Shown: in pieces, positions 1 to 9,439 of the stretch
Numbering within the stretch: the first letter of the stretch is position 1
How the letters are laid out: every line of letters starts with the position of its first letter
Origin: Clostridium sp.
Lineage (GTDB): Bacteria > Bacillota > Clostridia > Clostridiales > Clostridiaceae
Length of the DNA: 64,000 nt
Reading direction: 5' to 3'
NCBI RefSeq assembly: GCF_021372645.1
Contig: NZ_JAJFUC010000047.1
Location: 32,599-96,598 of the forward strand
Translations under genes and position numbers: made by a program
The notes under the pieces: model-generated
Told to the model about the DNA's origin: nothing
Databases searched by the model: none
What the model saw: only the letters and a program-made list of their open reading frames with translations

Positions 1-1
1 A

Positions 2-841
2 GCTCAAAAGGGATTTATTTTATCATCTGCAAACTCAATTAACATTGGAAGACTTGTACCTCAAATAGTGTATTATTTTTATGGATATTTTAATTTAGTA
101 AATCAAGGGATAATAAAAAAAGATGATGCTATAAATGTAGTAGTTCCAACTGGTAACTTTGGAAACATTTTAGCGGGCTATTATGCTAAACAAATGGGAC
201 TACCAATAGATAAATTTATTTGTGCATCAAATGAAAACAAAGTTTTAACAGACTTCTTTGAAACAGGGGTATATGATAAGAAGAGAGAACTTGTTTTAAC
301 AGAATCACCATCTATGGATATTCTTGTTTCATCAAATCTTGAAAGATTATTATTTGAAGCAAGTGGAAGAGATGCTGAAATTGTTAGTCAATTAATGAAA
401 GATTTAAACACTAAAGGTGTTTACGAAGTAAATGAAAAGGTAAAAAGCTTCATAAAAGAATTCTATGGAAACTTTGCAAATACTGAAGAAGTATATGCAG
501 CTATAAAAGAAGTTTATGAAAAAGATAATTATTTAATGGATACTCATACAGCTGTAGCATATGTAGTTAAAAACAAATATGTAGAAGAAACTAAAGATGA
601 TAAACCAGCTTTAATACTTTCAACAGCAAGTCCATTTAAATTCCCAAGAAGTATTTGTAATGCACTTAATATTGATGTAGAAAAAATAAATGATTTTAAA
701 GTGTTAGAAAAGTTATCAACTGAAACAAGTAGTAAAATACCAAATAGCTTAAGCACTTTAGAAACAGCTAAAATATTACATGATGAAGTTTGGGATAAGT
801 CAGAAATGAGAGATGCTCTACTTTCTTACTTAAACTCATAG
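2..841 (+). CDS. thrC: Threonine synthase, 3' part (5' end outside window)
   Basis: This is the C-terminal 279 residues of threonine synthase, the PLP enzyme that converts O-phosphohomoserine to threonine. The reading frame is open from base 2, so the gene starts to the left of the window. Motifs seen are SANSINIGRL close to the left edge and VVPTGNFGN about 35 residues later, a glycine-rich PLP phosphate-binding loop typical of the fold-type II family. The C-terminus (ILSTASPFKFP) also matches the clostridial ThrC form. Only 12 bp separate it from thrB, so the two are co-transcribed. Identification is firm from the motifs plus the thrB neighbour. Confidence 0.95.
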   Translation, partial: AQKGFILSSANSINIGRLVPQIVYYFYGYFNLVNQGIIKKDDAINVVVPTGNFGNILAGYYAKQMGLPIDKFICASNENKVLTDFFETGVYDKKRELVLTESPSMDILVSSNLERLLFEASGRDAEIVSQLMKDLNTKGVYEVNEKVKSFIKEFYGNFANTEEVYAAIKEVYEKDNYLMDTHTAVAYVVKNKYVEETKDDKPALILSTASPFKFPRSICNALNIDVEKINDFKVLEKLSTETSSKIPNSLSTLETAKILHDEVWDKSEMRDALLSYLNS

Positions 842-853
842 AGGAAATAGCGT

Positions 854-1750
854 ATGATTAAAGTTAGAGTACCAGCTACATCAGCAAATATGGGACCTGG
901 ATTTGATTCATTAGGAATAGCATTAAATTTATATAATGATTTTGAATTTAGAGAATTAGAAAATGGTTTAAAATTTAAGGGAATGCCAGAAGAATTCTGT
1001 AATGAAAAAAATATAATTTATGAAGCAATGAAATATTGTTTTGATAAAGCGGGCTATAAAATAAAAGGATTGGAAATAAGCGAACTTAAACAAGATGTAC
1101 CAGTATCTAGGGGTCTTGGAAGTAGCTCTACGTGTATAGTTGGGGGACTAGTAGGAGCTAACGAAATCTTAGGCAAGAAGTTTTCAGAAAATGAATTATT
1201 AGAGATGGCTGTAGAAATTGAAGGTCATCCAGATAATGTTGCACCAGCACTACTTGGGGGTATGGTTGTTGCAATAGTTGATGAAAGCAAGACTTTCTAT
1301 GATAAAGTAGATGTAAAAAAAGGAATTAAGTTTGTTTCAATAATTCCTAATTTTAGATTATCTACAAAAAAAGCAAGAAGTGTAATTCCAAAAGAGATAA
1401 GCTTAAAAGAAGGGGTTTATAATGTTTCAAGAGCAGCTCTTATGGTAGCTTGTTTTTCAAGTGGTAAATATGAATTAATAAAATATGCATGCAAAGATGC
1501 CTTTCACCAAAACTACAGAAGTAAGTTAATTCCTGGTTTTGAAGAGGTGTATAATAAGAGCTATGAATTAGGAGCATTAGGGTGCTACTTAAGTGGAGCA
1601 GGTCCAACAATAATGGCGATTATTAACGAAGAAGATGAGCGCTTTAGCAATGAGCTTAAGAAATTTTTAAGAATAAAAGGATTGGAATGGGATATATTAG
1701 AGTTATCTATTGATGATGCGGGGGCAACCATTATAGAAGGTACAAATTAA
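854..1750 (+). CDS. thrB: Homoserine kinase
   Basis: A 298-residue GHMP-family kinase that phosphorylates homoserine, making the substrate used by the adjacent thrC product. The N-terminus PATSANMGPGFDSLG and the ATP loop PVSRGLGSSST (about residues 83-93) are diagnostic. EGHPDNVAPALLGG near the middle and the C-terminal LSGAGPTI motif complete the GHMP pattern, and the length is normal. A GAGG ribosome site lies between thrC and this ATG. The stop codon overlaps the next start by one base (TAATG), so translation of the downstream ACT protein is probably coupled. Confidence 0.96.
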   Translation: MIKVRVPATSANMGPGFDSLGIALNLYNDFEFRELENGLKFKGMPEEFCNEKNIIYEAMKYCFDKAGYKIKGLEISELKQDVPVSRGLGSSSTCIVGGLVGANEILGKKFSENELLEMAVEIEGHPDNVAPALLGGMVVAIVDESKTFYDKVDVKKGIKFVSIIPNFRLSTKKARSVIPKEISLKEGVYNVSRAALMVACFSSGKYELIKYACKDAFHQNYRSKLIPGFEEVYNKSYELGALGCYLSGAGPTIMAIINEEDERFSNELKKFLRIKGLEWDILELSIDDAGATIIEGTN

Positions 1751-2187
1751 TGAGTGGAGATTACTTAGTTATAGATAAACGGGTTTTACCTGATGTTTAT
1801 GAAAAAGTTCTTTTTACAAAGAAACTATTAAAAGATGGAAAAGTAAAAGAAATAACAGAAGCAGTAAAAATAGCAGGTATAAGCAGAAGTGTATATTATA
1901 AGTATAAAGATTTTGTATTTGATTTTTCAGAAACATCTGAAGGAAGAAAAGTTACTTATAATATAATTTTAAAAAATGAAAAGGGTGTTTTATCTAATAT
2001 AAGTAATTATATAGCAGAAAAAGGCGGAGATATTTTGACTATAAATCAAGGTATACCTCTAAATGGATATGCTAACTTAAGTATAACAATAGATCTTTCA
2101 ACTGTGGATGGGGATATAAAAACATTAACCGATGGCTTGCTTAGCATTAAGAATGTGGAGAAGGTCGAGTTTATTGGGATGGAATAA
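1750..2187 (+). CDS. ACT domain protein, UPF0735/PheB type
   Basis: A 145-residue cytosolic protein of the ACT-domain family called UPF0735 or PheB-like. The N-terminal half contains a predicted helix-turn-helix-like stretch (ITEAVKIAGISRSVYYKYKD, about residues 36-55). The C-terminal half (from about residue 70) is an ACT fold, a small amino-acid-binding module. Such genes often sit at the end of hom/thr operons in clostridia and are thought to sense an amino acid, but no defined function is established. The one-base overlap with thrB and the strong terminator just after it place it as the last gene of this operon. Confidence 0.85.
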   Translation: MSGDYLVIDKRVLPDVYEKVLFTKKLLKDGKVKEITEAVKIAGISRSVYYKYKDFVFDFSETSEGRKVTYNIILKNEKGVLSNISNYIAEKGGDILTINQGIPLNGYANLSITIDLSTVDGDIKTLTDGLLSIKNVEKVEFIGME

Positions 2188-2257
2188 TACAAACTTGATT
2201 AGGTTAAGTTAAAAATACTTAGTGTTATATTTTAAATTGAAGATATAAAAAGTGTAT

Positions 2258-2300
2258 AAAAGTTAGGAAATAGGAGGTAATCCTGTTTCCTAACTTTTTT
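2258..2300 (+). terminator. Rho-independent terminator of thr operon
   Basis: The arms AAGTTAGGAAA (2260-2270) and TTTCCTAACTT (2286-2296) are perfect complements. Inside them AGGA/TCCT extends the stem around a GGTAA loop, and a T run follows. This ends the thrC-thrB-ACT transcript. The convergent gene that ends at 2330 may share it. Confidence 0.9.
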
Positions 2301-2329
2301 GCCTAAAATAATGAGAATAATAAAGAAGA

Positions 2330-3394
2330 TTACTGTTTTGCCGAAAATGTTCTATGATATGGAATTCTAATTATAAATCTTGTTTCATCAAATTTATAAG
2401 ATGTATCTTCTAGAGGAGGTTTATTATTAACTAAATTCATACCTACCGTATAAAGTGCTACAGCTGTGTCGTTAGGATCTTCAACAACAGTACCTGTCAT
2501 AAAATTTTTTCTTATTAAATCTTGAGCAGCTTGTATTCCGTCAATTCCAAAAACAGGAATGTTTTTTGCTGCATCTCCTTTGTTATAACCATACTTTTGT
2601 AATGCTTCAATAGCTCCTATTGCCATTGCATCATTATTTGAAATTATTACTTCTATTCTGTTATTATATGTGAGAAATAACGATTCAATAGCATTTTTAG
2701 CTAATTCTTGGCTCCAGTTAGCAACCTGTAATGCAAGTTTTTGAGTTTTTATTCCTGCATTTTCAATTGTTGAAATAGAAGACATTGTTCTATCAATTGC
2801 TCCTATATTATCAAGTTTACCTTGTAACATTATATACTGCATTATGTTATCACTATTTTTATCTATACTTGATTTATTTTTATTCCATTCATCGGCAACA
2901 AGTTTTCCTTGCAGAGTGCCAGCTTCTTTAGGATAGGTTGTTATAATAGCAAATTTTTTATAATCTTTCATTTTATTTGTTATACTTGAGATTGGTTCAG
3001 AATTAAAGAGAAGTAATGGTATATTTTTTTGTTTGACTTTATCAATAAAGCTTTCTACTACATTTGTGTTCGTATCAACTAAATTTACTAATAAAAGATC
3101 AATATTATTTCGCAGTAAAGTGTCTAAAGTCTCATCTTGTATAGATTGATTGTTTTTTGCATCAAAAAAAGTGAATTTAACTGTATTTTCATTCTTTCTT
3201 TGAATATTTTCTAAACCTTGTTTAACTAGAGCTATGTATGGATCATCAATATTAGATACTAATACTCCTACGTCAACTTGCTTTCGAGTATCAGCATTTG
3301 AACTAATATATAAATTATTCTCAGTACTACCTATTAGGATAGGAGTTATGATAAGTGTAATTATAATAAGTATTATCTTTTTTAATAATTTCAT
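2330..3394 (-). CDS. Galactose-type sugar-binding lipoprotein/periplasmic-binding protein
   Basis: A 354-residue secreted substrate-binding protein of the MglB/ribose-binding class (type I periplasmic-binding fold). The start is placed at 3394 because GGAGG (3401-3405 on the complement) precedes that ATG by 6 nt. The N-terminus is a hydrophobic signal or anchor segment (MKLLKKIILIIITLII). The motif VISNNDAMAIGAIEAL and then VFGIDGI are characteristic of galactose/glucose-binding proteins. No permease or ATPase gene adjoins it, so it may serve a remote transporter or act as a sensor ligand-binding partner; that role is inferred. It is transcribed convergently with the thr operon. Confidence 0.85.
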   Translation of the reverse strand: MKLLKKIILIIITLIITPILIGSTENNLYISSNADTRKQVDVGVLVSNIDDPYIALVKQGLENIQRKNENTVKFTFFDAKNNQSIQDETLDTLLRNNIDLLLVNLVDTNTNVVESFIDKVKQKNIPLLLFNSEPISSITNKMKDYKKFAIITTYPKEAGTLQGKLVADEWNKNKSSIDKNSDNIMQYIMLQGKLDNIGAIDRTMSSISTIENAGIKTQKLALQVANWSQELAKNAIESLFLTYNNRIEVIISNNDAMAIGAIEALQKYGYNKGDAAKNIPVFGIDGIQAAQDLIRKNFMTGTVVEDPNDTAVALYTVGMNLVNNKPPLEDTSYKFDETRFIIRIPYHRTFSAKQ

Positions 3395-3609
3395 TTTAAT
3401 CCTCCATATCATTATTTTAATGATAATATTTATTTTTAGATTATGTTTTAATTAAAAATTTATACTATGTAATTCCTCGATATAGATGGACTGTTTATAT
3501 ATTATTTATATATCATTTATAAAAAAATTACACATGACTTTTATACTTAAATTAAGTTGTTAATAGATAGGTTAGGTTAATAGCTAAAAAATAAAAGGAG
3601 ATGTAAACT

Positions 3610-4485
3610 ATGAAAAGTAAAAAAATTAAAACAATAATGGTTACAGCATTAACTGGATGTATGTTATTATCAGTTACTGTAGTGGCATCAGCAAGTGGAG
3701 CTTCCGGATATGAAACATATAAAAGTGCAGCAAAAAATATAGTAGTTACGGATAATGCCACATTCTCAACATCCTTTGATGTAAAGGATAATGGAAATAC
3801 TAGCATCTCAGGAACTAGTGTAGAAAAGCTTGAAGGTACTAATAATTCTTCAATTACAAATATAAAAATTGGGGATGTTACAAAAGAAACTGAAACAAGT
3901 AGAATAGATGGTAAATCTATTGTAAAAGATGGAGAAAATTATTATTCTAGAGACAATAATGGTAAAGAGAAGAATGTGAGAATGGAGAAAAAATTTGATG
4001 CTTCATCAAGTAGAGCAAAACTAGGAGAAATGGTTTTAGACACTTTAGTTGGAGATGTTAAAAATCAATTTGTTGTAGATGGAGATACAATTAGTGTAAA
4101 TCTTGAAGGTGCACAAATTCCTGAACTTGCAAAATTAGCTATTTCAGCAGCTGCTGAAGAGCAAAATAATAAAAAAGATAATAATAAAGGTGAAGCTGGA
4201 AAAGATGGATTAAAAGACGCATTAAAAAGTATACCCAATTTAAAAAATGTGGATATTAAATCTTTGAGTATAACTGCCAAAGTAAATGGAAGTACATTGA
4301 CTGATAATGCTTTTAAAATTGTAATTACTGGCGAAGATGAAAGTGGTGTTTCACATGAATTTGAAGTATCTGCAGATACTACAATTAGTGGCGTAAATTC
4401 AACAAAAGCAGATTCAATTGATACAACAGGCAAGCAAGTTCAAACTATGCAAGACATGATGAATAGTAAACAACACTTAAAATAA
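3610..4485 (+). CDS. Secreted hypothetical protein
   Basis: A 291-residue exported protein with a clear N-terminal signal peptide (MKSKKIKTIMVTALTGCMLL, then ASA-like cleavage sites near residue 28). The mature part begins YETYKSAAKN and is rich in Thr, Asn, Lys and Asp. A low-complexity Asn/Lys stretch (EEQNNKKDNNKGEAGKDG, about residues 183-200) splits it in two. No catalytic motif was recognised. RBS AAAGGAG lies at the usual distance from the ATG. The following ABC transporter/two-component operon is separated by a terminator-like repeat, so co-regulation is possible but not shown. Confidence 0.7.
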   Translation: MKSKKIKTIMVTALTGCMLLSVTVVASASGASGYETYKSAAKNIVVTDNATFSTSFDVKDNGNTSISGTSVEKLEGTNNSSITNIKIGDVTKETETSRIDGKSIVKDGENYYSRDNNGKEKNVRMEKKFDASSSRAKLGEMVLDTLVGDVKNQFVVDGDTISVNLEGAQIPELAKLAISAAAEEQNNKKDNNKGEAGKDGLKDALKSIPNLKNVDIKSLSITAKVNGSTLTDNAFKIVITGEDESGVSHEFEVSADTTISGVNSTKADSIDTTGKQVQTMQDMMNSKQHLK

Positions 4486-4570
4486 TAAGCAGAATATAGA
4501 AATTAATAGCAAAATTAATATGTATTTTAGATATATATTAAAGATATTCAAGATGTAGCTAAATACAAAG

Positions 4571-4656
4571 GCTGTCTCAAAGTTAAATTTGAAAAGAAGA
4601 ACTATTAAAATTGTAGAATTTAGATTTTTGATTTATAAGCTTTGAGACAGTTTTTT
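4571..4656. repeat. Inverted-repeat element, terminator-like
   Basis: CTGTCTCAAAG (4572-4582) and its exact complement CTTTGAGACAG (4640-4650) flank a 57-nt AT-rich core, and a T6 run follows the right arm. It can act as a terminator for the upstream secreted-protein gene. The GCTGTCTCAAA end also resembles the short terminal repeats of MITE-like or IS1182-derived debris common in clostridia; that reading is inference. Confidence 0.55.
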
Positions 4657-4675
4657 GAAAAAAGGAGAAATTAGT

Positions 4676-5401
4676 ATGGTACCTGTACTTAAAGTAAATG
4701 AGTTAACAAAGACATACAAAAATGGTCGTGGAATTATAGATATATCTTTTGAAATGGAAAAAGGAGATATTTTTGGTTTACTTGGTCCAAATGGTTCTGG
4801 AAAAACTACTACTATGAAAATTATCACTGGTTTGTCATATGCAGACAAAGGAAGTGTTCAAATATTGGGAAGTGATTCTTTAGAAGAAAGTTCAAAGGCA
4901 TTTGAAGAAATTGGATGTCTTATTGAGGCACCAGCAATTTATGATTATCTTACAGCTAGAGAAAATCTAAAACTTGCAGCAAATTATTATTCAGAAATTA
5001 AAGTGCCAAGAATAGATGATATGCTTACACAAACAGGATTAATAAAATATGCGAATGAAAAGGTCAAAGACTTTTCACTTGGAATGAAGCAACGCTTAGG
5101 GCTTGCTCTAGCTTTAATATCTAAACCTAAGTTAGTGATTTTAGATGAACCTACTAATGGCTTAGATATAGAAGGAACTGTAGATATTAGAGAAATTATA
5201 ATGAAACAAGCAAAGCTTGGAATAACATTTCTTGTTTCAAGTCATATTTCTCATGAGATAGAACTTATGTGTAATAAAGTTGGCATTATAAAGGAAGGGA
5301 AATTATTAAATGTAACATGTATGAAAAATGCACTGGATGAATGTGAAACTTTAGAAAAATATTTTCTTAAATACGTTGGAAGAAAGGGGGAAGAGGTATG
5401 A
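4676..5401 (+). CDS. ABC transporter ATP-binding protein (BcrA/ABC-2 class)
   Basis: A 241-residue ATPase subunit of an ABC-2 type exporter. The ATG at 4676 is preferred over upstream TTG codons because AAAGGAG (4661-4667) sits 8 nt before it. Walker A is GPNGSGKTTT (residues 37-46); the signature region is SLGMKQRLGLA, and Walker B plus the switch is LVILDEPTNGLD. Length and order match the bacitracin/lantibiotic-resistance type ATPases (BcrA-like). The last codons overlap the permease start by 4 bp (ATGA). With the histidine kinase and regulator that follow, it is probably an antimicrobial-peptide or envelope-stress exporter; the substrate is unknown. Confidence 0.9.
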   Translation: MVPVLKVNELTKTYKNGRGIIDISFEMEKGDIFGLLGPNGSGKTTTMKIITGLSYADKGSVQILGSDSLEESSKAFEEIGCLIEAPAIYDYLTARENLKLAANYYSEIKVPRIDDMLTQTGLIKYANEKVKDFSLGMKQRLGLALALISKPKLVILDEPTNGLDIEGTVDIREIIMKQAKLGITFLVSSHISHEIELMCNKVGIIKEGKLLNVTCMKNALDECETLEKYFLKYVGRKGEEV

Positions 5402-6135
5402 ATACAATAAGAATCGGAATAATTAATGAAAGCACAAAACTATTTAAAAGAAGTAAGTACAAAATTTTATTAATTTGTATTGGAATATTATGTATGGATC
5501 TAGGCTTAATAAGTAATTTTACAGGCGGTTTAATTAATGTTTCATTATCTAATCTTCCATTAAATTTATTATCAATATTGACTACTGTTCTGATTCCGTT
5601 AGTTATTTTTATGGCAGTTGCGGATTTATTTGCAGCAGAACAAGAAAATGGAACAATTAAAGCTGTAATAACAAGACCCATAAGTAGAAATGAAATTCTT
5701 ATTTCAAAGATGATATCTATTTTGATTTATGTGACAAGCATTTTAATAATCACATTTATAATAGGTTTAGTTATGGGAATATTCTTTGGAAGAACACAAG
5801 TAATAAATATTCCCGAGATTTTTATTGCATACGTCGTATCAATATTACCTATAATACCAATAATTTTCCTCTCGATACTAATATCACAATTATCAAAAAG
5901 TAGCTCTTCTTCAGTAATGCTTTCAGTGTTAATTTATATTATAATTATGTTAATTGGAATAATTTTTCCTTCAATATCATCAATAATATTTATTTCATAT
6001 ACAAGTTGGTATAAACTTTTTATTGGAGCTCAAATGCCAATAAAATCAATATTAATAATTGTAGGACTGCTCATGGGATATTCTTTAATATTTTTTTCAG
6101 GAGCATATGAATTATTTGAAAAGAAGGAATATTAA
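5398..6135 (+). CDS. ABC-2 family transporter permease
   Basis: A 245-residue integral membrane protein with about six hydrophobic segments. It pairs with the ATPase gene that it overlaps by 4 bp. The FAAEQENGTIKAVITRPISR stretch after the second segment is the conserved cytoplasmic loop of ABC-2 permeases (BcrB/NosY type). It would form the membrane pore of the exporter whose ATPase is encoded upstream. No substrate can be deduced from sequence. Confidence 0.88.
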   Translation: MNTIRIGIINESTKLFKRSKYKILLICIGILCMDLGLISNFTGGLINVSLSNLPLNLLSILTTVLIPLVIFMAVADLFAAEQENGTIKAVITRPISRNEILISKMISILIYVTSILIITFIIGLVMGIFFGRTQVINIPEIFIAYVVSILPIIPIIFLSILISQLSKSSSSSVMLSVLIYIIIMLIGIIFPSISSIIFISYTSWYKLFIGAQMPIKSILIIVGLLMGYSLIFFSGAYELFEKKEY

Positions 6136-6136
6136 T

Positions 6137-6162
6137 ATAACTAGGAGGGACCTCTTAGTTAT
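6137..6162 (+). promoter_or_regulatory. Intercistronic hairpin containing an AGGAGG decoy
   Basis: The arms ATAACTA and TAGTTAT, plus GGAGG facing CCTC, form a compact hairpin between the permease and kinase genes. A second, unpaired AGGAGG at 6173-6178 is the likely real ribosome site for the kinase. The hairpin could adjust relative expression or mRNA stability; function is inferred only from pairing. Confidence 0.5.
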
Positions 6163-6188
6163 GTGATAAATTAGGAGGATATCTTATT

Positions 6189-7661
6189 ATGATGATAAAA
6201 AAGCGTCTTACTATTTCTAATATTCTCATGTTAGTAGTTCCAGCAATACTAATAGTAGCAATTGCTGGAGGCGTGCTTGAGGGTTTTACAGAGATATATG
6301 GGAAAAAGATAAAAGTTTTAGATGATAATAATGGAACTTATTATGTACATAAAGTTTTAAATTCCTATAGCAAAAATTTAAAAAATTATAATGAAGAAGA
6401 TGAAGAAGATAAAAAAATTGAAGAAGTTCTTAAAGAAGTAGGATATAATTTAATAATTACCAGAGATGAAGAAACAATCTTTTCAAATTTAACTGATGAA
6501 GATAAAAATTCTATTTCTAAGGTGCAAAGTGATGTGCTTTCTTCATCAGATTCAATAGTACTTGAAGTTAACTCTGTTTGTTTAATCAAAAATAGTTTCA
6601 TAAAAGATGATAAACATATTAATATTATTGCAGTTAAATCAAATAATTTAATGAGTAGAGAGCATATGAAAGCTGAAGTTAAAACTTTTTTTGTAAGCTA
6701 TATGGGAATTGTATTTGTAATAGCATTACTTATTATTATATTAACAAATGGTATATTATCATCACGTGTAGCTAAAAGTTTAATTGAACCTTTAGATTTA
6801 TTAAGTTATGGTGCAGGGCAAATCGAAGAAGGTAACCTTGATTTTAAAATGAATTATCAAGGAAAGGATGAATTTGCAAAGGTTTGTGCTGATTTTGATA
6901 AAATGAGAATTAGATTGCAAGAATCTGTTCAAATGCAATTAAAATATGAAGAAGATAGAAAAGATTTAGTAGTAGGAATATCTCATGATTTACGTACTCC
7001 ACTTACAACAATTAAGGGATATATTAAAGGATTAAAAGATGGTGTTGCAAATACTCCTGAAAAATGTGAAAGATATCATGATATTATATATAATAAAGCT
7101 TGTGATATGGATATGCTAGTTGATAAATTATTTTTGTTCTCTAAGCTAGATACAGGAAAATTTCCTTTCCGTTTTGAAAAAGTATATTGCAATGAATTTT
7201 TAAGAAGTTTCTTTAAAAGTGCTACAGATGAATTTGAGAGAAAAGGTATTAATTTATTTTATGAGAATAATTGTAATAATAATATTTTGATTAATATTGA
7301 CTCTGAAGAAATAAATAGAGTTTTGATGAACATACTTGAAAATAGTGCAAAATATAAAACTAGTGATTACGGAAATGTAAATATTACAGTAAATAAACAA
7401 GAAAATAATATTGTTTTAAGGATTAAAGACGATGGACCAGGAGTTTTAGAAGAGAATCTTTCACGTTTATTTGTTAGTTTTTATAGAGGAGATGTGGCAA
7501 GAACTAATCCAAGTGAGGGTAGTGGACTTGGACTTTCTATTTCTGAACATATAGTTAAGGCACATGGGGGGAAAATTACTGCTGAAAACATGGATGGACT
7601 TGTCATTACTATAACGTTACCAATTAGTAGTCAAGATGAAGTGCACGAAGAAAATATTTAA
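6189..7661 (+). CDS. Sensor histidine kinase
   Basis: A 490-residue membrane histidine kinase. It has two transmembrane segments (about residues 10-30 and 170-190) around an extracytoplasmic sensor of about 140 residues. A HAMP linker follows, then the H-box GISHDLRTPLTT with the phospho-accepting His266. The ATPase part shows the N-box (NILENSAKYK), DDGPG (G1) and GSGLGLSI (G2). It lies 50 bp before the response regulator and directly after the ABC-2 genes, so it likely controls that exporter. The ligand is unknown. Confidence 0.92.
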   Translation: MMIKKRLTISNILMLVVPAILIVAIAGGVLEGFTEIYGKKIKVLDDNNGTYYVHKVLNSYSKNLKNYNEEDEEDKKIEEVLKEVGYNLIITRDEETIFSNLTDEDKNSISKVQSDVLSSSDSIVLEVNSVCLIKNSFIKDDKHINIIAVKSNNLMSREHMKAEVKTFFVSYMGIVFVIALLIIILTNGILSSRVAKSLIEPLDLLSYGAGQIEEGNLDFKMNYQGKDEFAKVCADFDKMRIRLQESVQMQLKYEEDRKDLVVGISHDLRTPLTTIKGYIKGLKDGVANTPEKCERYHDIIYNKACDMDMLVDKLFLFSKLDTGKFPFRFEKVYCNEFLRSFFKSATDEFERKGINLFYENNCNNNILINIDSEEINRVLMNILENSAKYKTSDYGNVNITVNKQENNIVLRIKDDGPGVLEENLSRLFVSFYRGDVARTNPSEGSGLGLSISEHIVKAHGGKITAENMDGLVITITLPISSQDEVHEENI

Positions 7662-7712
7662 TATATATATGTATGTTCAATTAGTTTGATAAAGGCATAA
7701 TGGGGGAGAAAA

Positions 7713-8411
7713 ATGAGGAAAATATTGATTATAGAAGATGATGAACTTATTGCAGAATTAGAAAGAGATTATCTTGAAATAAACGGATTTGAAACAGAGA
7801 TAGCAATGACTGGAGATAAAGGATTAGAGCTTGCATTAAATAAGGAATTTGATTTAATACTTTTAGATTTAATGCTTCCTAGTAAAGATGGATTTCAGAT
7901 TTGTAGAGAAATAAGAAATAGTAAAGAGATACCTATAATAATGGTTACAGCAAAAAAAGAGTCTATAGATAAGATTAGAGGACTTGGACTTGGAGCAGAT
8001 GACTATATTGTTAAACCTTTTGATCCTAGTGAACTCGTAGCTAGAGTAAATGCACATCTCTCACGTTACGATAGATTAACAACAGTAGAAAAAAAAGAGG
8101 ATACAGAACTTGGTGTTATAAATTTTGGGAGATTAAAAATATTAACACAGGCATGGAGAGTATATGTTGATGAAAAAGAAGTTAAATTTGCAAACAAAGA
8201 ATTTGAACTGTTATTATTTTTAGCGACTAATCCTAATATTGTATTTTCAAAGGCAACTCTTTTAGATAGAATCTGGGGGTTAGATTGTTTTGGAGATGTT
8301 GCTACTGTCACAGTGCACATTAATAGAATACGAGAAAAGATTGAAGAGGATAGTAGTAATCCTAAATTTATAGAAACTGTATGGGGGGCAGGTTATAGAT
8401 TCAAAATATAA
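7713..8411 (+). CDS. OmpR-family response regulator
   Basis: A 232-residue two-domain regulator. The receiver domain carries the acidic pair IEDD near the N-terminus, phospho-acceptor Asp52 in LLDLMLPSKDG, and the conserved Lys in IVKPF. The C-terminal winged helix ends VETVWGAGYRFKI-like, as in OmpR/PhoB proteins. RBS GGGGGAG precedes the ATG. It is partner of the kinase just upstream, and probably activates the ABC-2 operon or a resistance gene set. Confidence 0.93.
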   Translation: MRKILIIEDDELIAELERDYLEINGFETEIAMTGDKGLELALNKEFDLILLDLMLPSKDGFQICREIRNSKEIPIIMVTAKKESIDKIRGLGLGADDYIVKPFDPSELVARVNAHLSRYDRLTTVEKKEDTELGVINFGRLKILTQAWRVYVDEKEVKFANKEFELLLFLATNPNIVFSKATLLDRIWGLDCFGDVATVTVHINRIREKIEEDSSNPKFIETVWGAGYRFKI

Positions 8412-8458
8412 TTGTTCACTTTATAGAAAATCATATAATTTCTAAATTTAATTTAAAG

Positions 8459-8493
8459 TACTTCATTAGTATAAATGCTGATGAAGTATTTTT
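8459..8493 (+). terminator. Terminator after ABC/two-component operon
   Basis: TACTTCATTAG (8459-8469) pairs with CTGATGAAGTA (8478-8488) with one G-T wobble over 11 bp. The loop is 8 nt and a T5 run follows. Confidence 0.85.
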
Positions 8494-8544
8494 ATGTTCA
8501 TATTTTTAAAAATAATAAGTTTTCATGTATTAAGAGATACTTAA

Positions 8545-8612
8545 AATAATAACAAGCCAGTATACGTGTCTATTTTGTCTGATGCAAAATAAATCTACCT
8601 ACTGACTTGCTA
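8545..8612 (-). terminator. Branched hairpin terminator of the phospholipase-like gene
   Basis: Outer arms CAAGCCAGTA and TACTGACTTG pair with one mismatch, and an inner TATTTTG/CAAAATA hairpin sits between them. On the minus strand it follows the stop codon at 8620 and is succeeded by a T-rich tract. Confidence 0.6.
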
Positions 8613-8619
8613 TTTTCTT

Positions 8620-9234
8620 TCATATGCCTAAATTAGATAATTTCAATTGCTTTTTAGGGTAATCAATATTATTTGACGAATTAATATTGAAATTAAAAAT
8701 GGTAGAGCAAACAAAAGAACTAATTTGCACACAATGTTTAATATCCCAAAAGTAAGATGAGTCCCCTTTAATATAGTTACTTAATGTATTATCAATTAAA
8801 GTTTTTATAGAAGATATGTTATGAAAAGTTAAGTTCGAATTATTTGATTTATTGTGAATTCGATTTTTAAAAATATGAAAATTGCTAAATAAATATTTTT
8901 GCAATTCACGTTCATATTTCAAATGATATGAAATATTACCAATTGAGCCAGATATATGAGAATTACAACAAAAATCACAAAGATAATGTACAATTATTCC
9001 TAGTTGCATTGAATAATAAGCATTAAATTTCTTAATGGATAGAAGCTCTTCTATTTTTTTATTAATATATACAAGAGATTTTTGCATATAATGAGGATGA
9101 GTTTTAACAAGCCAACTTTGATCAACCATTACAAGACCAAAATTAAACATAAACTTAGAAAATCCTTTTGGAATAGAATTTATATTTTTGATTAAGGATA
9201 ATTCGCCTAATTTAACATGAGTTTTTACTTTCAT
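8620..9234 (-). CDS. Zinc-dependent phospholipase C-like protein
   Basis: A 204-residue protein of the zinc-dependent phospholipase C/S1-P1 nuclease-like superfamily. No signal peptide is evident. Visible features are HV near the N-terminus, VKTHPHY (about residues 43-49) and IVHYLCDFCCNSHISG (about residues 86-101), whose His and Asp residues correspond to the metal-binding helix of the family. Members of this size are common in Clostridium beside unrelated genes and have not been assigned a substrate. It is a monocistronic gene with a GGAGAG ribosome site. Confidence 0.7.
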   Translation of the reverse strand: MKVKTHVKLGELSLIKNINSIPKGFSKFMFNFGLVMVDQSWLVKTHPHYMQKSLVYINKKIEELLSIKKFNAYYSMQLGIIVHYLCDFCCNSHISGSIGNISYHLKYERELQKYLFSNFHIFKNRIHNKSNNSNLTFHNISSIKTLIDNTLSNYIKGDSSYFWDIKHCVQISSFVCSTIFNFNINSSNNIDYPKKQLKLSNLGI

Positions 9235-9439
9235 AATTAATCTCTCCTCATAATAATAAATTTTGTATATAAATTAATTAAAACATAAAAGTGTTAAGAT
9301 TTAACTTAATCATAAATCAATCTTATAAATTTGATATAAATCAAATATAAACAATATGTAAATTTATTTAGTTAACATGTTATGCTAGTAAAAAGTAAAA
9401 ATCAAGAAATATTTAACCTAAGATGAAAGTCTAAAATTA

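Noticed and set aside
4065-4433. 122-codon minus-strand frame opposite the secreted protein gene
   Set aside because: Complement of a well-supported gene with signal peptide and ribosome site; no own start signals.
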